A stretch of DNA of 64,000 nucleotides from Bradyrhizobium sp. 141 (GTDB taxonomy: Bacteria > Pseudomonadota > Alphaproteobacteria > Rhizobiales > Xanthobacteraceae). The stretch is from assembly GCF_023074055.1 (NCBI RefSeq), contig NZ_JADPKR010000100.1:1-64000 (forward strand). Reading direction: 5' to 3'. Below are positions 1 through 8,741 of the stretch, piece by piece. The position numbers and the translations under genes were made by a program. The notes beneath the pieces are model-generated. The model was given only the letters and a program-made list of their open reading frames with translations. It was not told the DNA's origin and ran no database searches. Each line of letters starts with the position of its first letter. The first letter of the stretch is position 1.

Positions 1-1
1 C

Positions 2-124
2 GTCAACCTCGACCCCCGCATGGCCAAGCTCGCCGGCGGCGTCCACCGCCTCGACGGACAGCTCATGGTCGTCCTCGACGTCGATCGCGTCCTCGAGCTC
101 GCGCCCGAGATGATGGCGGCCTGA
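2..124 (+). CDS. cheW: CheW-type chemotaxis coupling protein, C-terminal fragment
   Basis: Only the last 40 residues lie in the window; the gene starts upstream. The frame opens at base 2 and ends with TGA at 122-124. The fragment ends in the pattern LDGQLMVVLDVDRVLEL, which matches the final strand and helix of CheW, the adaptor that couples receptors to CheA. The call rests on this tail and on the cheY-cheB-cheR genes that follow in the same direction. A CheW-like domain at the end of another protein, such as CheA, cannot be excluded. Confidence 0.72.
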   Translation, partial: VNLDPRMAKLAGGVHRLDGQLMVVLDVDRVLELAPEMMAA

Positions 125-195
125 TACGGCGGCATCGCCGCGGATGGACTTGCAATTGGAAGTGCCCCCGCAAAGGGGAGGAAGCAGAGGTTCAC

Positions 196-561
196 ATGCG
201 AACTTGTCTCGTTGTTGATGATTCCAGCGTCATCCGCAAGGTTGCGCGCCGGATCCTGGAGGGCCTCGACTTCCAGATCCTCGAAGCCGAGGACGGTGAG
301 AAGGCGCTGGAAGCCTGCAAGCGCGGCTTGCCCGATGCGGTGCTGCTCGACTGGAATATGCCCGTGATGGACGGCTACGAGTTCCTCGGCCATCTCAGGC
401 GGATGCCCGGCGGCGACCAGCCCAAGGTGGTGTTCTGCACCACCGAGAACGACGTCGCGCATATCGCGCGCGCGCTGCATGCCGGCGCCAACGAGTACAT
501 CATGAAGCCGTTCGACAAGGACATCGTGACGGCGAAATTCCAGGAAGTCGGGCTTATCTGA
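196..561 (+). CDS. cheY: CheY-type single-domain response regulator
   Basis: A 121-residue stand-alone receiver domain, the usual CheY length. The acidic pair appears in VVDDSS near residue 8, the phosphoacceptor Asp in AVLLDWNMPVMDG around residue 52, the conserved Thr in FCTTEN, and the Lys in YIMKPF near residue 104. No output domain follows, so signalling is expected through binding to the flagellar switch or as a phosphate sink. A purine-rich ribosome site (GGGGAGGAAG) precedes the ATG. It lies 71 bases after the cheW fragment and 74 bases before cheB, consistent with one chemotaxis operon. Confidence 0.92.
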   Translation: MRTCLVVDDSSVIRKVARRILEGLDFQILEAEDGEKALEACKRGLPDAVLLDWNMPVMDGYEFLGHLRRMPGGDQPKVVFCTTENDVAHIARALHAGANEYIMKPFDKDIVTAKFQEVGLI

Positions 562-635
562 GCGTCCGGCCGGAGGCGAACGGATCCTTCGGCGCCTGTT
601 TTCAACTGTATCCTTTCAGTCTGAGTTGGTGAGTA

Positions 636-1832
636 ATGAGTGTTGCGTTCGCAGGTAATTCGACCACGACCGGCTCGCGCGAGGCGGGGCCGCTGCGGGT
701 GATGATCGTCGACGACTCCGTCGTCATCCGCGGTCTGATCTCGCGCTGGGTCGGCGCCGAGCACGACATGGAAGTCGCGGCCTCGCTGCGCACCGGGCTC
801 GAAGCGGTCAACCAGATCGAACGCATCAATCCTGACGTTGCCGTGCTCGACATCGAAATGCCCGAGCTCGACGGCATCTCGGCGCTGCCGCAGCTGCTGG
901 CGAAGAAGCGCGATCTGGTCATCATCATGGCCTCGACGCTGACCCGCCGTAACGCGGAGATCAGCTTCAAGGCGCTGTCGCTCGGCGCGGCCGATTATAT
1001 TCCGAAGCCGGAATCGACGCGCGAGGCGTCGGCCGCGGATATCTTTCATCACGATTTGATCCAGAAGATCCGCCATCTCGGCGCGCGGCTGCGCCGCAAG
1101 CACGCGGTTGCAAGTCCGCCGCTGGCGCCCGCGAGCCCGGCTCCGGCCCCGCGGAGCCCGATTGCGAGGCCCGCCGCGCCCGCTCCGGCTCCCGCCCTGC
1201 ACGCACCGTCGTCGGGAGCGCTGGTCATGCGCCCATTCTCGACGCAGGCACCGAAGGTACTGCTGATCGGCTCCTCGACCGGCGGTCCGCAGGCGCTGAT
1301 GGCGCTCGTCACCGAGCTCGGCCCGGTGATCGACCGCGTCCCGGTGCTGATCACCCAGCACATGCCGCCGACCTTCACCACCATTCTCGCCGAGCATCTG
1401 GCGCGTTCGAGCCGCAAGCCCGCGGCCGAGGCGGTCGACGGCGAGCCGGTGAAGCCGGGACGGATTTATCTCGCGCCGGGCGGCAAGCACATGCGCGTCG
1501 CACGCAGCGGCGCGGACACTGTGATCGCGCTCGACGACGGTCCCGCCGTCAATTTCTGCAAGCCCGCGGTCGATCCGCTCTTCACCTCCGCCATCGACAT
1601 CTGGCACGGCAGCATCCTCTCCGTGATCCTGACGGGCATGGGCTCGGACGGCATGCGCGGCGGCAAGGACATCGTTGCCGCCGGCGGCAGCGTCATCGCG
1701 CAGGACGAAGCCTCCAGCGTGGTCTGGGGCATGCCGGGCGCGGCGGCCAATGCCGGCATCTGCGCGGCGATCCTGCCGCTCAACCAGATCGGCGCCAAGG
1801 TCAACCGCCTGTTCGCGGGAGATCGCTCGTGA
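636..1832 (+). CDS. cheB: Protein-glutamate methylesterase CheB
   Basis: A 398-residue two-domain protein. Residues 20-140 form a receiver (MIVDDS, phospho-Asp in AVLDIEMPELDG). A Pro/Ala-rich linker follows at about 155-195, then the CheB esterase domain. The catalytic triad is visible as Ser in GSSTGGPQAL, His in ITQHMPP and Asp in GMGSDGMRGG. It removes methyl esters, and deamidates Gln, on chemoreceptor helices when phosphorylated by CheA. The linker is longer and more Pro-rich than in enteric CheB. Its TGA overlaps the GTG start of cheR by four bases, so the two are probably translationally coupled. Confidence 0.95.
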   Translation: MSVAFAGNSTTTGSREAGPLRVMIVDDSVVIRGLISRWVGAEHDMEVAASLRTGLEAVNQIERINPDVAVLDIEMPELDGISALPQLLAKKRDLVIIMASTLTRRNAEISFKALSLGAADYIPKPESTREASAADIFHHDLIQKIRHLGARLRRKHAVASPPLAPASPAPAPRSPIARPAAPAPAPALHAPSSGALVMRPFSTQAPKVLLIGSSTGGPQALMALVTELGPVIDRVPVLITQHMPPTFTTILAEHLARSSRKPAAEAVDGEPVKPGRIYLAPGGKHMRVARSGADTVIALDDGPAVNFCKPAVDPLFTSAIDIWHGSILSVILTGMGSDGMRGGKDIVAAGGSVIAQDEASSVVWGMPGAAANAGICAAILPLNQIGAKVNRLFAGDRS

Positions 1833-2701
1833 CGCCCACCGACTACGACTATCTGCGCAAGTTCCTGAAAGAGCGCTCCGGCCTCGATCTGTCCCCCGAG
1901 AAGCAATATCTGGTCGAGAGTCGGCTGCTGCCGCTCGCCCGCAAGGCGAGCCTATCAGGCATTCCCGATCTCGTGCTGAAGATCAGGAACGGCGACGGCC
2001 GGCTTGCGACGGACGTGGTCGAAGCGATGACCACCAACGAGACCTTCTTCTACCGCGACAAGATCCCGTTCGATCATCTGCGCGACACCATCCTGCCGGG
2101 GCTGATCAAGGCGCGCGCGGCGCGCAAGAGCTTGCGCATCTGGTCGGCGGCGTCCTCGACCGGGCAGGAGCCCTATTCGATCGCGATGTGCGTGAAGGAG
2201 ATGGGTGCGGCCCTCGCCGGCTGGCGCATCGAGATCGTCGCCACCGATCTGTCGCAGGAGGTGCTGGAGAAGTCGAAGGCCGGAATCTACAGCCAGTTCG
2301 AGGTGCAGCGCGGCCTGCCGATTCAGCACCTGATGAAGTATTTCACGCAGGTCGGCGAGCTCTGGCAGCTCAATGCCGACATTCGCGCGATGGTGCAGTT
2401 CCGCCAGCTCAATCTGCTGCAGGACTTCTCCCATCTCGGCACCTTCGACGTGATCTTCTGCCGCAACGTGCTGATCTATTTCGACCAGGACACCAAGGCG
2501 GTGATCTTCGAGCGGATGGCGAAGGTCCTGGAGTCCGACGGCACGCTGCTGCTTGGCGCTGCCGAGTCCGTCGTCGGCATCACCGATGCGTTCCGCCCCA
2601 TCGCGGATCGCCGCGGTCTGTACCAGCTCAACCCCGCGCGCTCCGGCCGCCCCATGGGCGGTTTGATGCCGCCGTCGTTGAAGATCGCCGCGGCGAGGTG
2701 A
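1829..2701 (+). CDS. cheR: Chemoreceptor methyltransferase CheR
   Basis: A 290-residue protein with the N-terminal helical CheR domain (about 1-80) and the SAM-binding domain (about 95-275). Visible motifs are WSAASSTGQEPYSIAM, the ATDLSQEVLEKS region, and the family signature VIFCRNVLIYFD near residue 215. It methylates chemoreceptor glutamates, opposing CheB. The start is GTG, chosen because it overlaps the cheB stop codon. No pentapeptide-binding TPR extension is present. This is the last gene of the chemotaxis block; a palindromic repeat follows. Confidence 0.95.
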   Translation: MTPTDYDYLRKFLKERSGLDLSPEKQYLVESRLLPLARKASLSGIPDLVLKIRNGDGRLATDVVEAMTTNETFFYRDKIPFDHLRDTILPGLIKARAARKSLRIWSAASSTGQEPYSIAMCVKEMGAALAGWRIEIVATDLSQEVLEKSKAGIYSQFEVQRGLPIQHLMKYFTQVGELWQLNADIRAMVQFRQLNLLQDFSHLGTFDVIFCRNVLIYFDQDTKAVIFERMAKVLESDGTLLLGAAESVVGITDAFRPIADRRGLYQLNPARSGRPMGGLMPPSLKIAAAR

Positions 2702-2710
2702 TCTCTTTCT

Positions 2711-2860
2711 TCCTTCTCCCCTTGTGGGAGAAGGTGGCGCGAAGCGCCGGATGAGGGGTCCCTCTCCACTCGCAATCCTGTTCGTGAGGATGGATACCCC
2801 TCACCCGTCTCGCCGCTGCGCGGCGAGCCACCCTCTCCCACAAGGGGAGAGGGGAAGAGG
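2711..2860. repeat. Palindromic intergenic repeat (rhizobial REP/RIME-like)
   Basis: Long imperfect inverted repeat filling the gap between convergent cheR and the ygiC-like gene. The left arm contains CTTCTCCCCTTGTGGGAGAA and the right arm the reverse complement around CCTCTCCCACAAGGGGAGAG. This element type is scattered in Bradyrhizobium genomes. It could act as a bidirectional terminator. Confidence 0.75.
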
Positions 2861-2863
2861 ATC

Positions 2864-4024
2864 TCACAAAATCGCATGCGGCAGAAACCGCGAGCGGTTG
2901 CCCGTGATCGGGCTCTCGTCCTCGCGGATCGACAATCCGCAGGCTTCGTGGTTCACCAGCCAGCTTCCAATCACCGGATAGAAGCCCGAAAAATTCGGCA
3001 GCGGTGCTAGAGCCTGGCGCACGAAGCCTTCGGCGCCGTAGGGGCCTGCCTGCTCGTCGAGCGGCACGCCGCCGGACACCAGCGTAACATTGGCGCCTTC
3101 GCGCGATAGCAGCGGCTTGCGCACATAGGACGTTCCGAGTTCGGCGGCGCGCGGATCGTCCTCGAAGAAGGCCGGCAGCAGATGGGGATGGTTCGGAAAC
3201 ATCTCCCACAGCAGCGGCAAAATGCCCTTGTTGGAGAGCACCGCCTTCCACGGCGGCTCGATCCAGCGCGTCGGTGCGTCCTTGAGCTTTGCACCGAAGG
3301 CGTCGTGGAACATCCACTCCCAGGGATAGAGCTTGAAGGCGAGCGCGATGTCGCCATCGTCGAGATCGACGAAACAGCCAGGCTCATCGCGCCAGCCGAC
3401 CTCTTCGATATCGAGCAGCCTGGTGGAGAGCCCGGCCTGGCGTGCGGTGTCTTCGAGATAAGCGAGCGTGCCGGCGTCTTCCTGATTGCCGGTGCTGCCG
3501 GTGAGATGGACGTGGCGGCCGGCAGCGATCTCCTTCCACGCCGCGATCAGCCGCTCGTGGATGGAGTTGAACTGATCGGCACGCGAGGGGATGACGCGGC
3601 GTTCGATCGCCTGTTCGAGCCAGGTCCATTGGAAGACGGCCGCCTCGAACAGCGAGGTCGGCGTATCCGCGTTGTATTCGAGCAGCTTTGCCGGACCTTT
3701 GCCGTCGTACCTGAGATCGAGCCGGCCATAGAGGCTGCGGTCGTCGCGATTCCAACTCTCGGCGATCAGGCTCCAGAACGCGTCCGGAATCTGCAAGCGC
3801 CGCAGGTGCCGCTCGTCGCCGATGACGCGGCCGGCGAGTTCCAGGCACATCGCGTCGATCTCGCCGGTCGGCGTCTCGATGCCGCGCTCGATCTCCTCGA
3901 GGGTGAAGCCGTAATAGGCGCGCTCGTCCCAATAGCGCTCGCCGTCGATGGTGTGGAAGACGAAGCCGCATTGCGCCGCGGTCTCTCGCCAATCGTCGCG
4001 CTCGAGGCAGGTGATGCGCTGCAT
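2864..4024 (-). CDS. Glutathionylspermidine synthase-family ATP-grasp protein (YgiC-like)
   Basis: A 386-residue protein of the glutathionylspermidine synthase pre-ATP-grasp family, the size of E. coli YgiC/YjfC rather than the bifunctional Gss. Recognisable parts are the substrate-side segment YDGKGPAKLLEYNADTPTSL near residue 105, WEMFPNHPHLLP near 275, and the ATP-grasp region with YVRKPLLSREG near 302. The family would ligate an amine or peptide to a carboxylate using ATP, but the YgiC substrate is not established. A YgiB-like gene lies directly upstream with a 3-base gap, the same ygiB-ygiC pairing as in E. coli, which strengthens the assignment. Confidence 0.85.
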   Translation of the reverse strand: MQRITCLERDDWRETAAQCGFVFHTIDGERYWDERAYYGFTLEEIERGIETPTGEIDAMCLELAGRVIGDERHLRRLQIPDAFWSLIAESWNRDDRSLYGRLDLRYDGKGPAKLLEYNADTPTSLFEAAVFQWTWLEQAIERRVIPSRADQFNSIHERLIAAWKEIAAGRHVHLTGSTGNQEDAGTLAYLEDTARQAGLSTRLLDIEEVGWRDEPGCFVDLDDGDIALAFKLYPWEWMFHDAFGAKLKDAPTRWIEPPWKAVLSNKGILPLLWEMFPNHPHLLPAFFEDDPRAAELGTSYVRKPLLSREGANVTLVSGGVPLDEQAGPYGAEGFVRQALAPLPNFSGFYPVIGSWLVNHEACGLSIREDESPITGNRSRFLPHAIL

Positions 4025-4027
4025 GGG

Positions 4028-4420
4028 TCAGCCGCCGCCCGAGAAGCCGTGGCCGAACGAGCCGAAGCCGCCGCGGCTCACGCTGCTGTGGCCGGAATCC
4101 GACGACGTTCCCGATGAGGAATGGGACGAAGAGTCGCTGCTGAAGAAGCTCGATCGCGACGACCAGCGCGAGCTGCCGCTGCTCGAGGAGCTGCTCCTGC
4201 TGCTGCACGCGGTGCTCGCCTGAGCCGAGGCTTCCGTTCCGGGAGGAGGCGGCTCGCAATTCTGTCGCGGCATCATCGTGTAGGCGGTGGTGCCGACCGC
4301 GAGCGTGCCCATCACCAGCAGCGCGACATGGCCGGAGCGCTTCACCGGCGGCCGCACGGGCGGTGGCTCCGCCACCGGCCGGCGCTTGCCGAACTCCTTT
4401 TTGGAGAGTTTGTCGGCCAT
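4028..4420 (-). CDS. YgiB-like (UPF0441/DUF1190-type) membrane-anchored Ser-rich protein
   Basis: A 130-residue protein: a basic, Pro-rich N-terminus (1-28), one membrane segment at about 29-48 (HVALLVMGTLAVGTTAYTMM), a Cys-containing stretch, then a tail from about 67 to 110 made almost entirely of Ser with occasional Arg and Phe, ending in Gly/Phe repeats. This layout and the gene order match YgiB-family proteins. Low-complexity composition makes similarity weak evidence by itself; the adjacent ygiC-like gene carries most weight. Function unknown; an envelope location is inferred from the single anchor. Confidence 0.7.
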   Translation of the reverse strand: MADKLSKKEFGKRRPVAEPPPVRPPVKRSGHVALLVMGTLAVGTTAYTMMPRQNCEPPPPGTEASAQASTACSSRSSSSSSGSSRWSSRSSFFSSDSSSHSSSGTSSDSGHSSVSRGGFGSFGHGFSGGG

Positions 4421-4421
4421 G

Positions 4422-4826
4422 TCAGTAGATCATGCAGGCGGCGTTCAAAACGCCCGCGGCGAGCGAGGACAGGCCAAGCCAGATCGCCGGGGCAAGCTCG
4501 CCGGCGGAGATCCGCGCCGACAGGTTCGGCACCGGGACCTTCACGAGGAAAAACACGATGATCTGCACGACCAGCGCGATCGTCGCCCAGATCAGGCAGT
4601 CCAATACGTTGGCCGAATGTGCGATGGCGCTGACCAGCGGCGCCACGAAGCCGAGCAGGCTCAGCCCAAGCGCAATCGCCGCGGCCGGCTCGTTGTCGCG
4701 GATCAGCTGGAACTCGTTATGCGCCGTGATGCGGGTATAGACGAACAAATAGGCCACGATCGCGATCAGCCCGGTGCAGAAATAGACCAGGAAGGCGGGC
4801 AGGCCGGCGAGTGATTGCAGGATCAT
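4422..4826 (-). CDS. DUF350-family inner-membrane protein
   Basis: A 134-residue protein with four predicted membrane segments, fitting the DUF350 family often found beside ygiB/ygiC-type genes. The ATG at 4826 is chosen because GGGGGA precedes it; a longer open frame to 4925 would run into the ctrA terminator. It ends one base before the ygiB-like start, so DUF350-ygiB-ygiC form one minus-strand operon. The biochemical role is unknown. Confidence 0.8.
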   Translation of the reverse strand: MILQSLAGLPAFLVYFCTGLIAIVAYLFVYTRITAHNEFQLIRDNEPAAAIALGLSLLGFVAPLVSAIAHSANVLDCLIWATIALVVQIIVFFLVKVPVPNLSARISAGELAPAIWLGLSSLAAGVLNAACMIY

Positions 4827-4915
4827 CGTTCCCCCATCGTGCAGCGACCATTCGTCGGCGGGGGAAGGATAGCGGTTCAATGGCAGGAGGGCGATGAAGC
4901 CGCCTGCGCATCCCC

Positions 4916-4947
4916 CAAAAAACAAAACCCCGCCATTTGCGGCGGGG
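4916..4947 (-). terminator. Rho-independent terminator of ctrA
   Basis: On the minus strand a GC stem (CCCCGCC / GGCGGGG, positions 4928-4934 and 4941-4947) is followed by GTTTTGTTTTTT. It sits about 50 bases after the ctrA stop and before the DUF350 start, so it separates the two units. Confidence 0.85.
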
Positions 4948-4998
4948 TCCAGGCTGGGAGGAGCAAGCCCGAAAGGGGCTTGCGACGTAAACCCAGGA

Positions 4999-5700
<702 letters not shown>

Positions 5701-5779
5701 GCCAGTTCCCCATAGTCGCCGCTCCTGGGCGTCAGGTCGGCCGCATTCGCGGCACTCAACAAAACGCCTTTGAACAACT

Positions 5780-5971
5780 GATTCGGATCCTGACAACAGA
5801 TGGTTAACAAACTCTGATTCTGGAACGCAAGTCCCCCCGGTGCAATTTTTGTCGAATCGCCCTAAGGTCTTGCGCGTGAAGCAGCTTTCGTCACCCAGCT
5901 CCGTTCAAGTTCCACTTTAAGAGACGGGCCTAACCGACTCCCGCGACTCAGCCTTCTTCTGAAGGGGAGTC
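5780..5971. promoter_or_regulatory. Cluster of six GANTC (CcrM methylation) sites in the ctrA-fliI intergenic region
   Basis: GATTC at 5780 and 5816, GAATC at 5854, GACTC at 5936 and 5945, GAGTC at 5967. Random expectation for a 5-base motif with one free position is about one per 256 bp or fewer in GC-rich DNA. GANTC is methylated by CcrM, and methylation state regulates ctrA transcription in Caulobacter. The region (5701-6116) lies between divergent ctrA and fliI and must hold both promoters; exact start sites cannot be read. Confidence 0.7.
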
Positions 5972-6015
5972 ACGCTCAGTCACAAAGACAGTGACGCAAT
6001 GATTAATGATGCGGG

Positions 6016-6030
6016 TAAACACGAAGTTAA
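6016..6030 (+). promoter_or_regulatory. Candidate CtrA box upstream of fliI (degenerate)
   Basis: TAAA-N7-TTAA, one mismatch from TTAA-N7-TTAA, about 86 bases before the fliI start. Weak alone; kept because it lies between ctrA and a flagellar gene. Confidence 0.35.
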
Positions 6031-6116
6031 GCTCCGTTCAGAAATATGGCGAAACTTAAGGTTTTCACCGTGAAGTCCCGGATGTCCAAGGCGCGCACCT
6101 TAATGAAGGCCCTCCG

Positions 6117-7442
6117 ATGAAGGCTTTGGCCGAACAGATCGGCGACATCGACGGCGTCAATATTTACGGCCGCGTGGTTGGCGTCCGCGGCCTGATGGTC
6201 GAGGTGGCAGGGCCTATTCACGCGATGTCGGTCGGCGCGCGGCTCGTGATCGAGACCGGCGCCAACCGTTCGATTCCCTGCGAGGTGATCGGCTTCTCCG
6301 GCAACAACGCTGTCGTGATGCCGTTCGCCGGCCTCGACGGCGTGCGCCGCGGCTGCAAGGCCGTCATCGCCAATGCCGCCAATCAAGTGCGGCCGTCAGC
6401 ATCCTGGCTCGGCCGCGTCGTCAATGCGCTGGGCGAGCCGATCGACGGCAAGGGGCCCTTGCCGCAAGGGTCCTCGCCGATGCCGTTCCGCAATACGCCG
6501 CCGCCGGCGCATTCGCGCAAGCGTGTAGGCAGCCCGCTCGATCTCGGCGTGCGCGCCATGAACACGTTCCTCACCTGCTGCCGCGGCCAGCGCATGGGCA
6601 TCTTCGCAGGATCCGGCGTCGGCAAGTCGGTGCTGCTGTCGATGCTGGCGCGCAACGTCGATGCCGCGGTCAGCGTGATCGGGCTGATCGGCGAACGCGG
6701 CCGCGAGGTGCAGGAATTTTTGCAGGACGATCTCGGCGAGGAGGGCCTTGCGCGCTCCGTCGTGGTGGTCGCGACCTCCGACGAGCCGGCGCTGATGCGC
6801 CGCCAGGCGGCGTATCTGACGCTGGCGGTCGCCGAATATTTTCGCGACGAGGACAAGGACGTGCTCTGCCTGATGGATTCGGTGACGCGCTTTGCCATGG
6901 CCCAGCGCGAGATCGGCCTGTCCGCCGGCGAGCCGCCGACCGCCAAGGGCTATACGCCGACCGTCTTCACCGAGCTGCCGAAGCTTCTGGAGCGGGCCGG
7001 GCCGGGCCTCGGCGAGGGCGCCATCACCGCGATCTTCACGGTGCTGGTCGACGGCGACGACCATAACGAGCCGATCGCCGATGCCGTCCGCGGCATTCTC
7101 GACGGCCACATCGTGATGCAGCGCTCGATCGCCGAGCGCGGCCGCTATCCCGCGATCAACATCCTCAAATCCGTCTCCCGCACCATGCCGAAATCGGCCG
7201 ATCCGCAGTTCTGGCCCGTCATCCAGAAGGCGCGGGCGGTGATGGCGACCTATGCCGACATGGAGGAATTGATCCGTCTTGGCGCCTACCGGGCCGGCTC
7301 CAGCCCCGAAGTCGACGAGGCGATCCGCCTGCACGAGCCGCTGGAGACCTTCCTGCGCCAGCGCAAGGACGAAAATGCATCACTGGCGGACGGCTACCGC
7401 CAGTTGGCGCAAATCCTCGGCAATTTGGAAACGGAACGCTAA
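6117..7442 (+). CDS. fliI: Flagellar export ATPase FliI
   Basis: A 441-residue ATPase of the flagellar type III export apparatus, homologous to the F1 beta subunit. The Walker A motif GSGVGKS lies near residue 167, Walker B near LCLMDSVTRFAMAQ around 250, and the family signature SAGEPPTAKGYTPTVF follows. It powers unfolding and export of flagellar subunits together with FliH and FliJ at the cytoplasmic face of the basal body. No clear Shine-Dalgarno precedes the ATG. fliJ follows after 121 bases. Confidence 0.96.
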   Translation: MKALAEQIGDIDGVNIYGRVVGVRGLMVEVAGPIHAMSVGARLVIETGANRSIPCEVIGFSGNNAVVMPFAGLDGVRRGCKAVIANAANQVRPSASWLGRVVNALGEPIDGKGPLPQGSSPMPFRNTPPPAHSRKRVGSPLDLGVRAMNTFLTCCRGQRMGIFAGSGVGKSVLLSMLARNVDAAVSVIGLIGERGREVQEFLQDDLGEEGLARSVVVVATSDEPALMRRQAAYLTLAVAEYFRDEDKDVLCLMDSVTRFAMAQREIGLSAGEPPTAKGYTPTVFTELPKLLERAGPGLGEGAITAIFTVLVDGDDHNEPIADAVRGILDGHIVMQRSIAERGRYPAINILKSVSRTMPKSADPQFWPVIQKARAVMATYADMEELIRLGAYRAGSSPEVDEAIRLHEPLETFLRQRKDENASLADGYRQLAQILGNLETER

Positions 7443-7563
7443 CTTTGTCCCGTCATCATCCCATCCCACAGAGTAGCAGAGCCGGTCTGGGCCCCCATCG
7501 GGCCCGTGGGGTGACCGGTATCGTCCCACGTGCAGCGGGGGGACTTCTGGGGAGTACGAGTCG

Positions 7564-7983
7564 ATGAAGTCACGAGATACCCTCATTCGCCTGAAGAAGT
7601 TTCAGGTCGACGAGAAGCGCCGCCGGGTCACCCAGATCGAGACCATGATCGCCGACTTCCAGCGGATGTCGACCGATCTCGAGCGCGAGATCACGACCGA
7701 ACAGGAGCGTGCCGGGATCAACGATCCCTCGCACTTTGCCTATCCGACCTATGCCAAGGCCGCGATCCAGCGCCGCGAGAACCTGACCCGCTCGGCCGAT
7801 GAGCTCAAGGGCCAGCTCGACGAGGCCAAGGCCGCGCTGGCCGAGGCCTTCGAGGAGCTGAAGAAGGTCGAGCTGCTCGACGAGCGCGACCAGGCCCGCG
7901 AACGCGCTGAGGAAAACGCCCGCGAGCAGGCCGACCTCGACAGCATCGGCCTGATGCGCGCCCGCATCGGCGCCGTCGCCTGA
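7564..7983 (+). CDS. fliJ: Flagellar export chaperone-like protein FliJ
   Basis: A 139-residue, highly charged, nearly all-helical coiled-coil protein, the typical FliJ length and composition. It begins MKSRDTLIRLKKFQVDEKRR and contains DLERE and ENAREQADLDSIGL near the end. FliJ resembles the gamma stalk of F-ATPases and couples FliI to the export gate FlhA. GGGGAG precedes the ATG. Position directly after fliI supports the call, because the sequence itself is low in distinctive motifs. Confidence 0.9.
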   Translation: MKSRDTLIRLKKFQVDEKRRRVTQIETMIADFQRMSTDLEREITTEQERAGINDPSHFAYPTYAKAAIQRRENLTRSADELKGQLDEAKAALAEAFEELKKVELLDERDQARERAEENAREQADLDSIGLMRARIGAVA

Positions 7984-8019
7984 GCCGCTAGCAGCCAGAT
8001 CGCGTTGGAATTTGCCAAG

Positions 8020-8044
8020 CCCGGACCGCAAGGTCCGGGTTTTT
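8020..8044 (+). terminator. Rho-independent terminator after fliJ
   Basis: Perfect stem CCCGGACC / GGTCCGGG with a GCAA tetraloop, followed by TTTTT. Lies 36 bases after the fliJ stop, closing the fliIJ unit. Confidence 0.92.
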
Positions 8045-8159
8045 CGTATGTGCTGTCCACAGTGTGGCACCGCACCCCTTGGTGGTCGGCTTTGCCGCGC
8101 GCTATGGTGGTGCGGTGCCAGGGCTTGCGCGGAACGCGAGGGCCTGTTTGGGGGGCGGA

Positions 8160-8705
8160 ATGCTGACGCCAGCAGAGCTGGTCGGGTTGATTGAGGCGGT
8201 GGCAAAGGGCGATCAGGCCGCGTTCGAGCGCCTCTACGCCGCCACGCGCGCGAAACTCTATGGCGTCGTGCTCCGTATCTTGCGCCGACAGGATCTCGCA
8301 GAGGAGGTCATTCAGGAGACCTACGTCAAGATCTGGAACAGCGCGGGCCGGTTCGATCCGGCCCTGTCGTCGCCGATCACGTGGATGGCCTCGATCGCGC
8401 GCAACCGTGCGATCGACATCGTGCGCAAGAAGTCGGAAGTCTCCATCGAGGAAGAGCCTCAGGCGATGGAGGTGGCGGCCGACAGCCCCGACCCGCTGGC
8501 GCGCCGGGAGATGACCGAAGAGTTGAAGCGGCTCTTGGAATGCGTCGGCCGGCTCGAGCCGGACCGTCAGCGGCTCGTGCTTCTCGCCTATTACAACGGC
8601 TGGAGCCGCGAGCAATTGGCGGAGAAATTCGCCGCTCCCGTCAACACGGTGAAGACGTGGCTCCGGCGCAGCATGTTGGATATCCGGGAATGCCTCGGAT
8701 TGTGA
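8160..8705 (+). CDS. ECF RNA polymerase sigma factor (SigK/RpoE type)
   Basis: A 181-residue extracytoplasmic-function sigma factor. Region 2 spans about 20-90 with DLAEEVIQETYVKIW and ITWMASIARNRAIDIVRKK; region 4 spans about 125-178 with RLVLLAYYNGWSREQLAEKF and VNTVKTWLRRS. It would direct polymerase to stress promoters once released from its anti-sigma partner. The ATG at 8160 is preferred because GGGGGCGG precedes it; upstream in-frame residues do not resemble the family. The adjacent downstream gene encodes an RskA-type anti-sigma factor, the usual pairing. Confidence 0.93.
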   Translation: MLTPAELVGLIEAVAKGDQAAFERLYAATRAKLYGVVLRILRRQDLAEEVIQETYVKIWNSAGRFDPALSSPITWMASIARNRAIDIVRKKSEVSIEEEPQAMEVAADSPDPLARREMTEELKRLLECVGRLEPDRQRLVLLAYYNGWSREQLAEKFAAPVNTVKTWLRRSMLDIRECLGL

Positions 8706-8741
8706 TGGCTTGATGATGAGGATGGTTCTGGACTGCAATTG

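Noticed and set aside
5917..5933. TTAA...CTAA pair between ctrA and fliI as a CtrA box
   Set aside because: The spacer is 9 bases, not the required 7.
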